A stretch of DNA of 5,780 bases from RGIG3002 sp045546775 (GCA_045546775.1 JAZQDM010000025.1:1-5780); one strand, 5' to 3'; counted from the first letter of the stretch, positions 1-5,431 are shown. Numbers and translations: made by a program. Notes: generated from the letters alone by a model not told the origin.

Positions 1-1
1 C

Positions 2-1030
2 TACAACATTGATTTGAAATCCGGGGCATGGCACAAAAATTATGCAGAAGGAAGAATTTATGATTTTTTGAAGGAAGTTGCGGGAAACAACAATCTTTTG
101 GAAAAAAATGAAATTCGCAACTATTGCAGTGTAGACGGAAACAAATACAAATTGCAATTTTTATTTGAACAGATTTTGAAAGATGTACAGGCTGACATGG
201 AGCGTAACGGTTATATTACCGTCATTCAGCCGAAAAATTATATATTTTTTAAGACCGAAACAAAAATTACGTTGTCTCCGGCACTCAAAGAAGAATTCCG
301 CAACCTTTGCGGGCTGAAAAACTTTTTATCTGATTTTTCCAATATGGAAGAAAAACGCCACATTGAGGTTCATCTTTGGGAAGATTATCTTGTTTTTGCA
401 AACCTGCTTGGCATCGCAGACAGAGTAAAACAGCAGTTCAAAAAGCTTTATCCCAATATTGGAATGATGAATCATCTGTACGATGTTTCTTTTGATAATA
501 CGATCGTCGGACACCTTGATACGATCAACAAACATTTAAAATTCAATTTGGCAATGAAGATTGCTTTAGTTGCTGTTGTTGCACTTTTATTCGTAACACG
601 TGGTGCATTTTCCACAATGGTATTAAAACTGTTTCCGTTTGCGATAGCTGCCGGATTCATCCTAATGCTTTATTGGCTTTTCCGAAAATATAATATCAAC
701 AGAAAAGTAAAGGAAATGGACGCTATCACGCAGGCAACCATCCGTGATGTGAGAGTGGAACGCGATAGGGAGTGGGATTCCGATTCCAATCAATACGTTA
801 CGAAAACAACCTATTATTTTGCCTACGATTATATGGTAAACGGAATGTACTATTCAGGATACAATCATTCCTCTTTGCGAAAGAAAAATGGCCAGCAAAT
901 CAAAATATATTACAACGCCATGAAACCGGAAAAAAGCGAAACTGCCGCAAGTCATAATCAGTATTTATACATATTGGTTTTTGTCGGCATCATTGTTGGA
1001 ATTGCGTTGTTGCTGGCTTGCTTTGGGTGA
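2..1030 (+). CDS. DUF2207-type membrane protein with DUF3592-like domain, 5' end cut by window
   Basis: The frame is open from the left edge (it reads Y-N-I-D before the TTG at 14), so the true start lies upstream and TTG 14 is not a convincing start: I see no ribosome binding site for it. About 342 residues are visible. The first ~175 resemble the cytoplasmic C-terminal part of DUF2207 proteins, with the typical stretch E-V-H-L-W-E-D-Y-L-V-F-A near residues 122-133 followed by G-I-A-D-R-V-K and K-K-L-Y-P. Two membrane helices follow (about 182-199 and 206-227). Then comes a beta-rich soluble part (about 243-312) with a DUF3592-like pattern: variable acidic loop, Y-x-F-x-Y-D-Y-x-V-N-G, S-G-Y, then I-K-I-Y-Y-N-A-M-K-P-E-K. 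A final helix (about 321-340) ends the protein. Function is unknown; the missing N-terminus would be expected to hold a signal peptide and extracytoplasmic DUF2207 domain. Family calls rest on recognised motifs, not a search. Confidence 0.75.
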   Translation, partial: YNIDLKSGAWHKNYAEGRIYDFLKEVAGNNNLLEKNEIRNYCSVDGNKYKLQFLFEQILKDVQADMERNGYITVIQPKNYIFFKTETKITLSPALKEEFRNLCGLKNFLSDFSNMEEKRHIEVHLWEDYLVFANLLGIADRVKQQFKKLYPNIGMMNHLYDVSFDNTIVGHLDTINKHLKFNLAMKIALVAVVALLFVTRGAFSTMVLKLFPFAIAAGFILMLYWLFRKYNINRKVKEMDAITQATIRDVRVERDREWDSDSNQYVTKTTYYFAYDYMVNGMYYSGYNHSSLRKKNGQQIKIYYNAMKPEKSETAASHNQYLYILVFVGIIVGIALLLACFG

Positions 1031-1037
1031 TGTGTAT

Positions 1038-1469
1038 TCACTCAAAATCATCCTCATGGATAAAATGAAAATCCCCGTCCACCAACATCTGGAGAAAGTC
1101 ATCGAAGCTGTCCGCGATGACTTTCAACTCATCGGGGTCATACAGTCCGAAAAACAAAGCCACTTTAGTTTGTCCACATCCGGTTGTATTTTTTCATCGA
1201 TAAATATACCGTAGTCCTCGTCCGATTCCTCAAAAAAGTAATAAAATAAATCAGCAAAATTGCGCGCCACGTCCTTATTTTCCATAATGTCTTTTGCAGA
1301 AAATAATTTCCATTAGACTTTGCGGGAACTCCGGATATTCCTTTAAAAGCAGCTCTCTTTCTTCCTGTGATATGCCCTCAGCAATATCGATAAGATGATT
1401 CCACTGCTCGCCCAGTCCTCGCTTTTCATATGCTTCCTTTAGTTTTTCAATGTAAAGTTTACCGTTCAT
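1038..1469 (-). pseudogene. SMI1/KNR4-like protein, decayed by two internal deletions
   Basis: ATG at 1469 opens a 64-codon ORF (to a stop at 1275) whose N-terminal part reads as helices ending L-L-L-K-E-Y-P-E-F-P-Q-S-L-M-E-I-I, the usual entry to a SMI1/KNR4 domain. After about 1303 the homology continues in another frame: L-F-S-A-K-D-I-M-E-N-K-D-V-A-R-N-F-A-D, then Y-G-I-F-I-D and D-K-L-K-W-L-C-F-S-D-C-M. That frame meets a stop at 1124-1126, but from about 1139 the original frame resumes with D-P-D-E-L-K-V-I-A-D-S-F-D-D-F-L-Q-M-L and ends F-H-F-I-H-E-D-D-F-E at a stop at 1038-1040. Full-length relatives, as I remember them, carry about 25-35 more residues at each junction, including the N-N-G-G-T-S-Q stretch after S-D-C. 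This fits two deletions, not simple frameshifts. Family members often act as immunity proteins beside toxins; no toxin is visible. A plausible GGAGAG site precedes the ATG. Confidence 0.7.
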
Positions 1470-1713
1470 TGCTTGTACTCTCCGCGTTTGTTGTTTTCTT
1501 CAAGGACTCCGTACGCTCCTCGACAATATTGATGTCTATTCCCAACTCTTCTGAAATTTCCTTGCTATTTTTTCCACAATCCAACTTCTTGCTAATTAGC
1601 TCGTCCAGTAATTTGTTGTAGCCCAACTGTACACCTGATCTCTCGCCCTCTTCGTAACCTTCTTTATACGTATCCCGCATGTGTTTTTCTTCATCATATT
1701 CTGTCAAAAGCAT
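1459..1713 (-). CDS. Rpn-family nuclease/transposase C-terminal tail, freestanding remnant or small gene
   Basis: An 84-residue protein resembling the extreme C-terminus of Rpn-family recombination-promoting nucleases (PD-(D/E)XK putative transposases). It has L-T-E-Y-D-E-E-K-H-M-R, then a glycine/glutamate-rich helical linker (Y-K-E-G-Y-E-E-G-E-R), then a basic, helix-turn-helix-like tail (about residues 34-73: L-L-D-E-L-I-S-K-K-L, E-I-S-E-E-L-G-I-D). The catalytic nuclease domain is absent, and a stop lies in frame a few codons upstream of the ATG at 1728. I prefer ATG 1713 because GGAGGT at 1721-1726 sits 7 nt before it; the ATG at 1728 has no such site and overlaps the -10 box. Its last 11 bases overlap the start of the SMI1/KNR4-like remnant (ATGAACGGTAA), suggesting translational coupling. 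It may be a truncated leftover or a short stand-alone tail protein. No catalytic function can be assigned. Confidence 0.6.
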   Translation of the reverse strand: MLLTEYDEEKHMRDTYKEGYEEGERSGVQLGYNKLLDELISKKLDCGKNSKEISEELGIDINIVEERTESLKKTTNAESTSNER

Positions 1714-1720
1714 ATGCAAT

Positions 1721-1726
1721 ACCTCC
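1721..1726 (-). promoter_or_regulatory. Ribosome binding site GGAGGT for the Rpn-tail ORF
   Basis: Read on the minus strand, GGAGGT is followed by 7 nt and then ATG at 1713. This strong site is what decides the start at 1713 over the upstream in-frame ATG at 1728. Confidence 0.65.
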
Positions 1727-1755
1727 ATTATAGTTGATTTTAGCGTTGTTCACAA
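1727..1755 (-). promoter_or_regulatory. Candidate sigma-A promoter (TTGTGA-17-TATAAT) before the Rpn-tail ORF
   Basis: On the minus strand a perfect TATAAT (1727-1732) lies 17 nt downstream of TTGTGA (1750-1755, four of six consensus bases). TATAAT abuts the ribosome binding site GGAGGT directly, so a start 6-7 nt downstream of the -10 box would give a transcript that lacks most of that site. Either this is not the working promoter, or it makes a nearly leaderless RNA, or the gene is mainly read from upstream. A 12-bp dyad (1745-1756, GTTGTTCACAAC on the plus strand) covers the -35 box and could be an operator. Confidence 0.4.
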
Positions 1756-1795
1756 CTGCTCTTGTTTGAAAAATGTTCCGGGAAAACCGGCAGAG

Positions 1796-1851
1796 TCACA
1801 GAAAAATTTTTGATATGTTGCTTTTTCGATTTCACAACGTTTTTCCTGTGA
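1796..1851. repeat. Imperfect long inverted repeat in the intergenic region
   Basis: TCACAGAAAAA at 1796-1806 pairs with TTTTTCCTGTGA at 1840-1851 with a single bulged base. Inside it GTTG (1817-1820) can pair with CAAC (1835-1838). Neither strand has a T-run directly after the stem that would make it a standard intrinsic terminator. It lies between the end of the FlhB-like gene and the promoter of the Rpn-tail ORF, so it may be an element boundary, a processed RNA structure or a weak terminator. Confidence 0.45.
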
Positions 1852-1863
1852 TTTTTGAAATAG

Positions 1864-1881
1864 ATGATTTAGATAAATCAT
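1864..1881. repeat. AT-rich 18-bp palindrome
   Basis: ATGATTTA-GA-TAAATCAT is a perfect 8-bp dyad around a 2-base centre. It is followed on the plus strand by TTTAAATT. It lies about 92 bp downstream of the FlhB-like stop codon. A regulator site or part of a weak transcription end are both possible; the sequence alone does not decide. Confidence 0.4.
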
Positions 1882-1973
1882 TTTAAATTAAGATAAAATT
1901 TCTGCGATTTGAAGTCGCGTGATTTGTATTGATGATACTACAGCATCTGCTAAAATGCAATAAGTTATCTTTT

Positions 1974-2255
1974 TTACATCTTCCCCCGAATCTTGTCCAT
2001 GGCATCCACAAACACGAGAATCTCCGCCACAACTTCGTACAATTCCGGCGGAATGGCATCGCCGATTTCAAGGCGTGACAATGTATCGGCAAGTTTATCG
2101 TCCCGATGAATTGGCACATCGGCTTCTTTTGCCTTTTCGATAATACGCTCTGCAAGTTGGCCGGTTCCGGTGGCAATAACTTTCGGTGCCGCCTCGTCCG
2201 GATTATATTCCAAAGCAATCGCTTGTTTTCTTTTTTGCGGTTTTTGTTCGTTCAT
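1974..2255 (-). CDS. FlhB C-terminal-domain-like protein (EscU/YscU/HrcU family, YlqH-like)
   Basis: A 93-residue soluble protein matching the cytoplasmic C-terminal domain of the flagellar/type III export switch protein FlhB. It has Q-A-I-A-L-E-Y-N-P near 11-19, A-P-K-V-I-A-T-G (23-30), L-A-E-R-I-I-E-K-A-K (34-43), V-P-I-H (47-50), and the hallmark L-E-I-G-D-A-I-P-P-E-L-Y-E-V-V-A-E-I-L-V (62-81). The four membrane helices of FlhB and the self-cleaving N-P-T-H are absent: homology begins just after where that motif would stand. I chose ATG 2255, with AAAGGTGG ending 7 nt upstream, over the GTG at 2261, which sits too close to that site. It is the last gene of the operon, 72 bp after a FliK-like gene, matching ylqG-ylqH order in Bacillus. 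In flagella FliK acts on FlhB's C-domain; whether this free pair interacts is inference. Function is unknown. Confidence 0.85.
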   Translation of the reverse strand: MNEQKPQKRKQAIALEYNPDEAAPKVIATGTGQLAERIIEKAKEADVPIHRDDKLADTLSRLEIGDAIPPELYEVVAEILVFVDAMDKIRGKM

Positions 2256-2285
2256 CGCCACACCACCTTTCCATCCTATCGTCTA

Positions 2286-2312
2286 ATTATACAGTCGCAC
2301 AACAACTGCCAA
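2286..2312 (-). promoter_or_regulatory. Possible internal promoter before the FlhB-like gene
   Basis: In the 72-bp gap after the FliK-like gene, a perfect TATAAT (2286-2291, minus strand) lies downstream of TTGGCA (2307-2312). The spacer is 15 nt, two shorter than ideal. It would start RNA some 24 nt before the ATG at 2255, leaving the ribosome binding site intact. It may let the FlhB-like gene be expressed apart from the operon. Confidence 0.35.
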
Positions 2313-2327
2313 CACAACGAAATAGCC

Positions 2328-4103
2328 TTATGCACGCACGTCAAACGACCTCGTCCCAATTTTCACAGAACCCGGAATATTTTTGCTATCTTTCAACATT
2401 TCTTGCATAATTGTGCCATTTTCTCCATTTTTTTCCCTTAAAACAACTTGTGCACTAGCATTATATCCGCGTTTTTGCAATCTTTCCGTCAAAAGTTCCA
2501 TATTTTGTTCCAAGAACTCAAGCGCAGATTCATCCTGCAAATAGAACTTTGTACTCACTTTTTCCGACTGCATCGCCACATAAACATCCAACATACCCAA
2601 GTTTGGCATGTCCAAATGCAGCAACGCGCTGACGTTGCCGTCCTTCTTTGCCAGATTCTTTTTGTTTGTATAAACATACAAATCGCCATGTGCCGAATCC
2701 TGCGCCATTTTGAGCGGCAATTGCACATACGTAAACATCTGGTTCAATTGATTCATAAAATCTACGTTTTGATTTATATTTTGCACAGATTTGCCCGCTG
2801 CAGACTGCAACTGTCCTGCGCCATCCAATATATGCATAAGACGGCTCGTCTGTTCCTGCAAACGACTGAAATATTCGTGCACATCTTCTTTTGATATTTT
2901 GTCCGGTGAAAGGAGCATCTGTCGCATCATTTCATCCTGGAACAATTTGCCAAACTCTTTGGATGCAAAAAGTTTCGTCATGCTTTCTGCACTCAAATTT
3001 TCCTCCTGTAATAGCATTGCAAGCTGTTTCATATCAAGCTGACCGCTTTTCAAAAGAGCAATTGTCTTGTCGCTCACACCAAGCTCTTTTAGCTGTGCAA
3101 ACAATGCATCCTTTTCCGACGTGTTCAGTGCGGACAATTTATCTTCCGACACTACTCCTGCCTCGGATGGAGCCTGTCCGGCACCTTCTGACACAGTCGC
3201 ATCGGCTATGTTACCTGCTACACTATTTTGTACAGGAAGCTCACTTTCCGCCCCCGACAAACCATTTTGCCCTGCGCCTTTTAAACTTTGTGTAAGTGCG
3301 CCATCCATAGACGCATTCCCTGCCTGCACACCATCTGCAAGCGCCGCCTGACCGTCCTTTAAAGTAACCGTTTCTGTAGCCCCATGTTCCCCGGCAATAA
3401 AGCGCAAAAGTTGCAACATAAATTGCTTGTCACCCGAAACGCCTTCCGCACTGCCGGAACCGTTCACAAGGTCAAACAATTGCCCCTGCAATTCTTTAAT
3501 TCCTTCAGAAAGTTGATGGTTATAATTTTTGTAAGCCTGAAACTGCTCCAGATTTTGTTCCGTTACCGGAATTTTAAGACGCATCATCTGTACCACATCC
3601 GAAACTTCTGCCTGCGGATTTGCCATCAATTCTTTATTCACATTTATAAGCGTCTCTTTATCGATGGGCATGCCTTCTTTCATCAGATTGTTGACCATCT
3701 CGACCGTTTTGTCCGTCACCGGCAAATTGGCTTCGTTGAGCGCCTTCATCACGTTTTCATCACTAGTCAGATTAACCGAAAGCGGAATCAACGACAACAA
3801 AGAACCGGTATTGCTTTTAATTTGAAAGCTCATCAATTGTCCCGGATTGATGCCCAACTGATTTTCCAAAGATGCGTTCAAAAGCATTTCATTGCCAAGC
3901 AAAAGCTGTACCTGATTGCCCTGCACACTCACCACTTCGCCTTGAAGTGTCTGCCCCGGCAAAAGCGCCATCAGTTTGGATGCCATCGCACTGTTATAAA
4001 GATTCGTATTCGAAGAAGACACGGAATACTCCGTGCCTTTGTTCATATTCACCGTATTCGCATTTTGTCCAAGTCCAAATAAATTTGAAAAGTGAAATGC
4101 CAA
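2328..4103 (-). CDS. FliK-like (hook-length control C-terminal domain) protein, YlqG-position
   Basis: A 591-residue protein with no signal peptide or membrane helix. Residues about 47-107 form a beta-rich unit (L-P-G-Q-T-L-Q-G-E-V-V-S-V, then G-N-Q-V-Q-L-L-L, I-N-P-G-Q-L) like the N-terminal beta module of many Firmicutes FliK-type proteins. Residues 125-195 hold helical repeats with L-P-V-T-D-K-T and I-P-V-T-E-Q-N turns. About 213-325 is low-complexity (G, A, S, Q, E, V) and probably disordered. Helical segments follow. Residues about 462-556 match the FliK C-terminal domain: L-H-L-D-M-P-N-L-G-M-L-D-V-Y-V, S-T-K-F-Y-L, L-E-Q-N-M-E-L-L. The protein ends S-F-D-V-R-A. The start is TTG 4103, supported by AGGAGG 7 nt upstream; no ATG fits better. 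It sits between rnhB and an FlhB C-domain gene, so a partnership of FliK/FlhB type is likely, but no flagellar gene is nearby. Exact function is unknown. Confidence 0.8.
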   Translation of the reverse strand: MAFHFSNLFGLGQNANTVNMNKGTEYSVSSSNTNLYNSAMASKLMALLPGQTLQGEVVSVQGNQVQLLLGNEMLLNASLENQLGINPGQLMSFQIKSNTGSLLSLIPLSVNLTSDENVMKALNEANLPVTDKTVEMVNNLMKEGMPIDKETLINVNKELMANPQAEVSDVVQMMRLKIPVTEQNLEQFQAYKNYNHQLSEGIKELQGQLFDLVNGSGSAEGVSGDKQFMLQLLRFIAGEHGATETVTLKDGQAALADGVQAGNASMDGALTQSLKGAGQNGLSGAESELPVQNSVAGNIADATVSEGAGQAPSEAGVVSEDKLSALNTSEKDALFAQLKELGVSDKTIALLKSGQLDMKQLAMLLQEENLSAESMTKLFASKEFGKLFQDEMMRQMLLSPDKISKEDVHEYFSRLQEQTSRLMHILDGAGQLQSAAGKSVQNINQNVDFMNQLNQMFTYVQLPLKMAQDSAHGDLYVYTNKKNLAKKDGNVSALLHLDMPNLGMLDVYVAMQSEKVSTKFYLQDESALEFLEQNMELLTERLQKRGYNASAQVVLREKNGENGTIMQEMLKDSKNIPGSVKIGTRSFDVRA

Positions 4104-4110
4104 GACGTTG

Positions 4111-4116
4111 CCTCCT
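4111..4116 (-). promoter_or_regulatory. Ribosome binding site AGGAGG deciding the TTG start of the FliK-like gene
   Basis: AGGAGG on the minus strand overlaps the TAG stop of rnhB (4115-4117) and lies 7 nt before TTG 4103. The overlap of stop codon and binding site points to coupled translation of rnhB and the FliK-like gene. Confidence 0.75.
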
Positions 4117-4870
4117 AAAAATTCTTAATAAACGACCTTCTGTGAATCGGTGTGGGGCCGTATTTTTTGAGTGCCTCGATATGAGACTGGGAACCGTATC
4201 CTTTGTTTGATGCAAAATCATAGCCCGGGAAAACGCTGTCGTACTGCACCATCAGCCGGTCTCTCGTCACCTTTGCAATAATGCTTGCCGCCGCAATGGA
4301 CACGCTCTTTGCATCTCCTTTAATAATGGGCACTTGTTTTATTGCAACTTTCGGAATGGTAACCGCATCGTTTAATAATATATCGGGTGTTACGTTCAAA
4401 TTGTTGATAGCTTCCCGCATCGCTTCATAAGTAGCCTGCAAAATATTGATTTCATCAATACGTTCCGGCGATGCATATCCGATACCGCAGGCAACCGCCT
4501 GCTCCATAATGACATCATACAGCTCTTCGCGCTTCTTTTCTGTCAGTTTCTTGGAATCGTTTAAATACAATATTTTACAATCTTTTGGCAAAATAACCGC
4601 ACCTGCCACAACCGGGCCGGCTAACGGTCCTCTTCCTACTTCATCGATACCGCACACATATCCAAATGCCTCATATTGCTTTTCGTACACCTTAAGGCTC
4701 TCTGTACGTGCATATTCTTTTTCAAGAGCCAAAAGACGCTTCCTTGCCTTTTCTACCATAGTCTTTACACCGGCTCTTTCATCCGCGCCATACTGCTCTA
4801 TCAAGCTCGTAAGCTCTTCATCCGGTGTCTGCGCAAAAAGTGTTTTAATGTCCTGTATTTTTTCTAACAT
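4115..4870 (-). CDS. rnhB: Ribonuclease HII
   Basis: Cytoplasmic enzyme that cuts the RNA strand of RNA/DNA hybrids and nicks at single ribonucleotides in DNA, the first step of ribonucleotide excision repair. The protein has 251 residues, the usual length for Firmicutes RNase HII (near 255), with a ~70-residue N-terminal extension that is normal in this group. The catalytic set is intact: G-I-D-E-V-G-R-G-P-L-A-G-P-V-V-A-G at 74-90 with D76 and E77, L-L-N-D at 165-168 with D168, and K-G-D-A-K-S-V-S-I-A-A-A-S-I-I-A-K at 184-200 with D186. The substrate-binding G-R-G and the late G-Y-G-S (224-227) and H-R-R-S-F (243-247) are present. ATG 4870 is preceded by GAGG with 8 nt spacing. It starts 18 bp after lepB and its stop overlaps the next gene's ribosome binding site, so it is an internal operon gene. 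Confidence 0.97.
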   Translation of the reverse strand: MLEKIQDIKTLFAQTPDEELTSLIEQYGADERAGVKTMVEKARKRLLALEKEYARTESLKVYEKQYEAFGYVCGIDEVGRGPLAGPVVAGAVILPKDCKILYLNDSKKLTEKKREELYDVIMEQAVACGIGYASPERIDEINILQATYEAMREAINNLNVTPDILLNDAVTIPKVAIKQVPIIKGDAKSVSIAAASIIAKVTRDRLMVQYDSVFPGYDFASNKGYGSQSHIEALKKYGPTPIHRRSFIKNF

Positions 4871-4888
4871 ATGTTTCGCCTCATTCGT

Positions 4889-5431
4889 TTACTGATGCTT
4901 TAATATACCTAATTTACCAAGCGGCCAGATGCGAAGCCAGGCACGTCCCAAAATATCGTCCCGCTTAATGTTTCCGACCATTTCCATACGGCTGTCTGCG
5001 CTGTCGTTCCGGTTGTCACCCATAACGAAATATTCATCGTCCGCAAGTGTAATTTCCTGCAAGGCAAGACCCGGATTTTGAATAACTTCTCTTCCGTACG
5101 ACTCTACCAACAGCTCTCCGTTAATAAAAATATTTCCGTCTTCATCAATGCGCACACGCTCTCCCGGCAACCCGATAATACGCTTGATGTAATAAGTATC
5201 CGGCTCGCATTTTGGCGGAAATACAATAATATCAAACCGCTTTGGCTCCGAAAAACGATACGTCAACTTATCTACAATCAAATTGTCCCCGTCTGACAAT
5301 GTATTTTCCATCGAACTTCCATGCACATCCGTACGCTGTCCTACAAAACGCAACATAAACCATGTAAGACATAACACGCACAACAAGAACAAACTTGTCG
5401 ATAAGATTTCTTTTAAAACTTTATTTTTCAC
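4889..5431 (-). CDS. lepB: Signal peptidase I (S26 family)
   Basis: Membrane serine protease that removes signal peptides from proteins exported by Sec, acting on the outer face of the cytoplasmic membrane. It has 180 residues, as usual for Gram-positive type I enzymes. One membrane helix lies near 9-29. Box B holds G-S-S-M with catalytic S40; box D has Y-Y-I-K-R-I-I-G-L-P-G with catalytic K83; box E is V-M-G-D-N-R-N-D-S-A-D-S-R (136-148). The short insert relative to Escherichia LepB and the single helix fit the Gram-positive form. The start is GTG 5431, with GGGGAGG at 5438-5444 six nt before it, inside the end of rbgA; the two genes overlap by 11 bp (GTGAAAAATAA), which favours coupled translation. 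Lachnospiraceae often carry several lepB copies, so this may not be the only one. Confidence 0.97.
   Translation of the reverse strand: MKNKVLKEILSTSLFLLCVLCLTWFMLRFVGQRTDVHGSSMENTLSDGDNLIVDKLTYRFSEPKRFDIIVFPPKCEPDTYYIKRIIGLPGERVRIDEDGNIFINGELLVESYGREVIQNPGLALQEITLADDEYFVMGDNRNDSADSRMEMVGNIKRDDILGRAWLRIWPLGKLGILKHQ

Larger units (their letters stand above)
1714..1973. other. 260-bp intergenic region between FlhB-like gene and Rpn-tail ORF
   Basis: No convincing gene lies here. It holds an AT-rich palindrome, a 56-bp imperfect inverted repeat, a short GC dyad (CCGG-5-CCGG, 1778-1790), a 12-bp dyad (1745-1756) and the candidate promoter of the Rpn-tail ORF. The octamer GTTGTGAA occurs twice on the minus strand (1831-1838 and 1749-1756). 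The region marks the switch from the conserved operon to accessory, decaying genes. Confidence 0.5.

Noticed and set aside
14..16. TTG at 14 as the start of the left-edge membrane protein.
   Set aside because: The frame is open to the window edge, no ribosome binding site is visible, and DUF2207 proteins are longer at the N-terminus.
981..1214. Plus-strand 77-codon ORF over the convergent junction.
   Set aside because: It runs antisense to the SMI1/KNR4 remnant, whose blocks explain the coding signal better.
1768..1790. CCGG-5-CCGG dyad followed by AACATTTTT on the minus strand as an intrinsic terminator.
   Set aside because: Only four base pairs, and the T-run is offset; too weak to call a terminator.
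1750..1881. A 43-codon minus-strand ORF (ATG 1881 to TGA 1750) in the intergenic region.
   Set aside because: No ribosome binding site precedes the ATG, it spans the inverted repeats and its stop lies in the promoter -35 box; it reads as chance coding.
1890..1917. GCGAT-5-GTCGC stem near the end of the FlhB-like gene as a terminator.
   Set aside because: Five pairs at most, one of them a wobble pair on one strand only, and no following T-run in the needed direction.
2448..2894. Plus-strand ORF of 148 codons opposite the FliK-like gene.
   Set aside because: Antisense shadow with the same biased composition and no supporting start site.
3384..4082. Long plus-strand ORF (232 codons) opposite the FliK-like gene.
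   Set aside because: Antisense shadow of a well supported gene; the product is rich in H, R, F and Q with no recognisable domain.
4446..4895. Plus-strand ORF of 149 codons opposite rnhB.
   Set aside because: rnhB is certain on the other strand; the shadow product is serine- and phenylalanine-rich with no domain.
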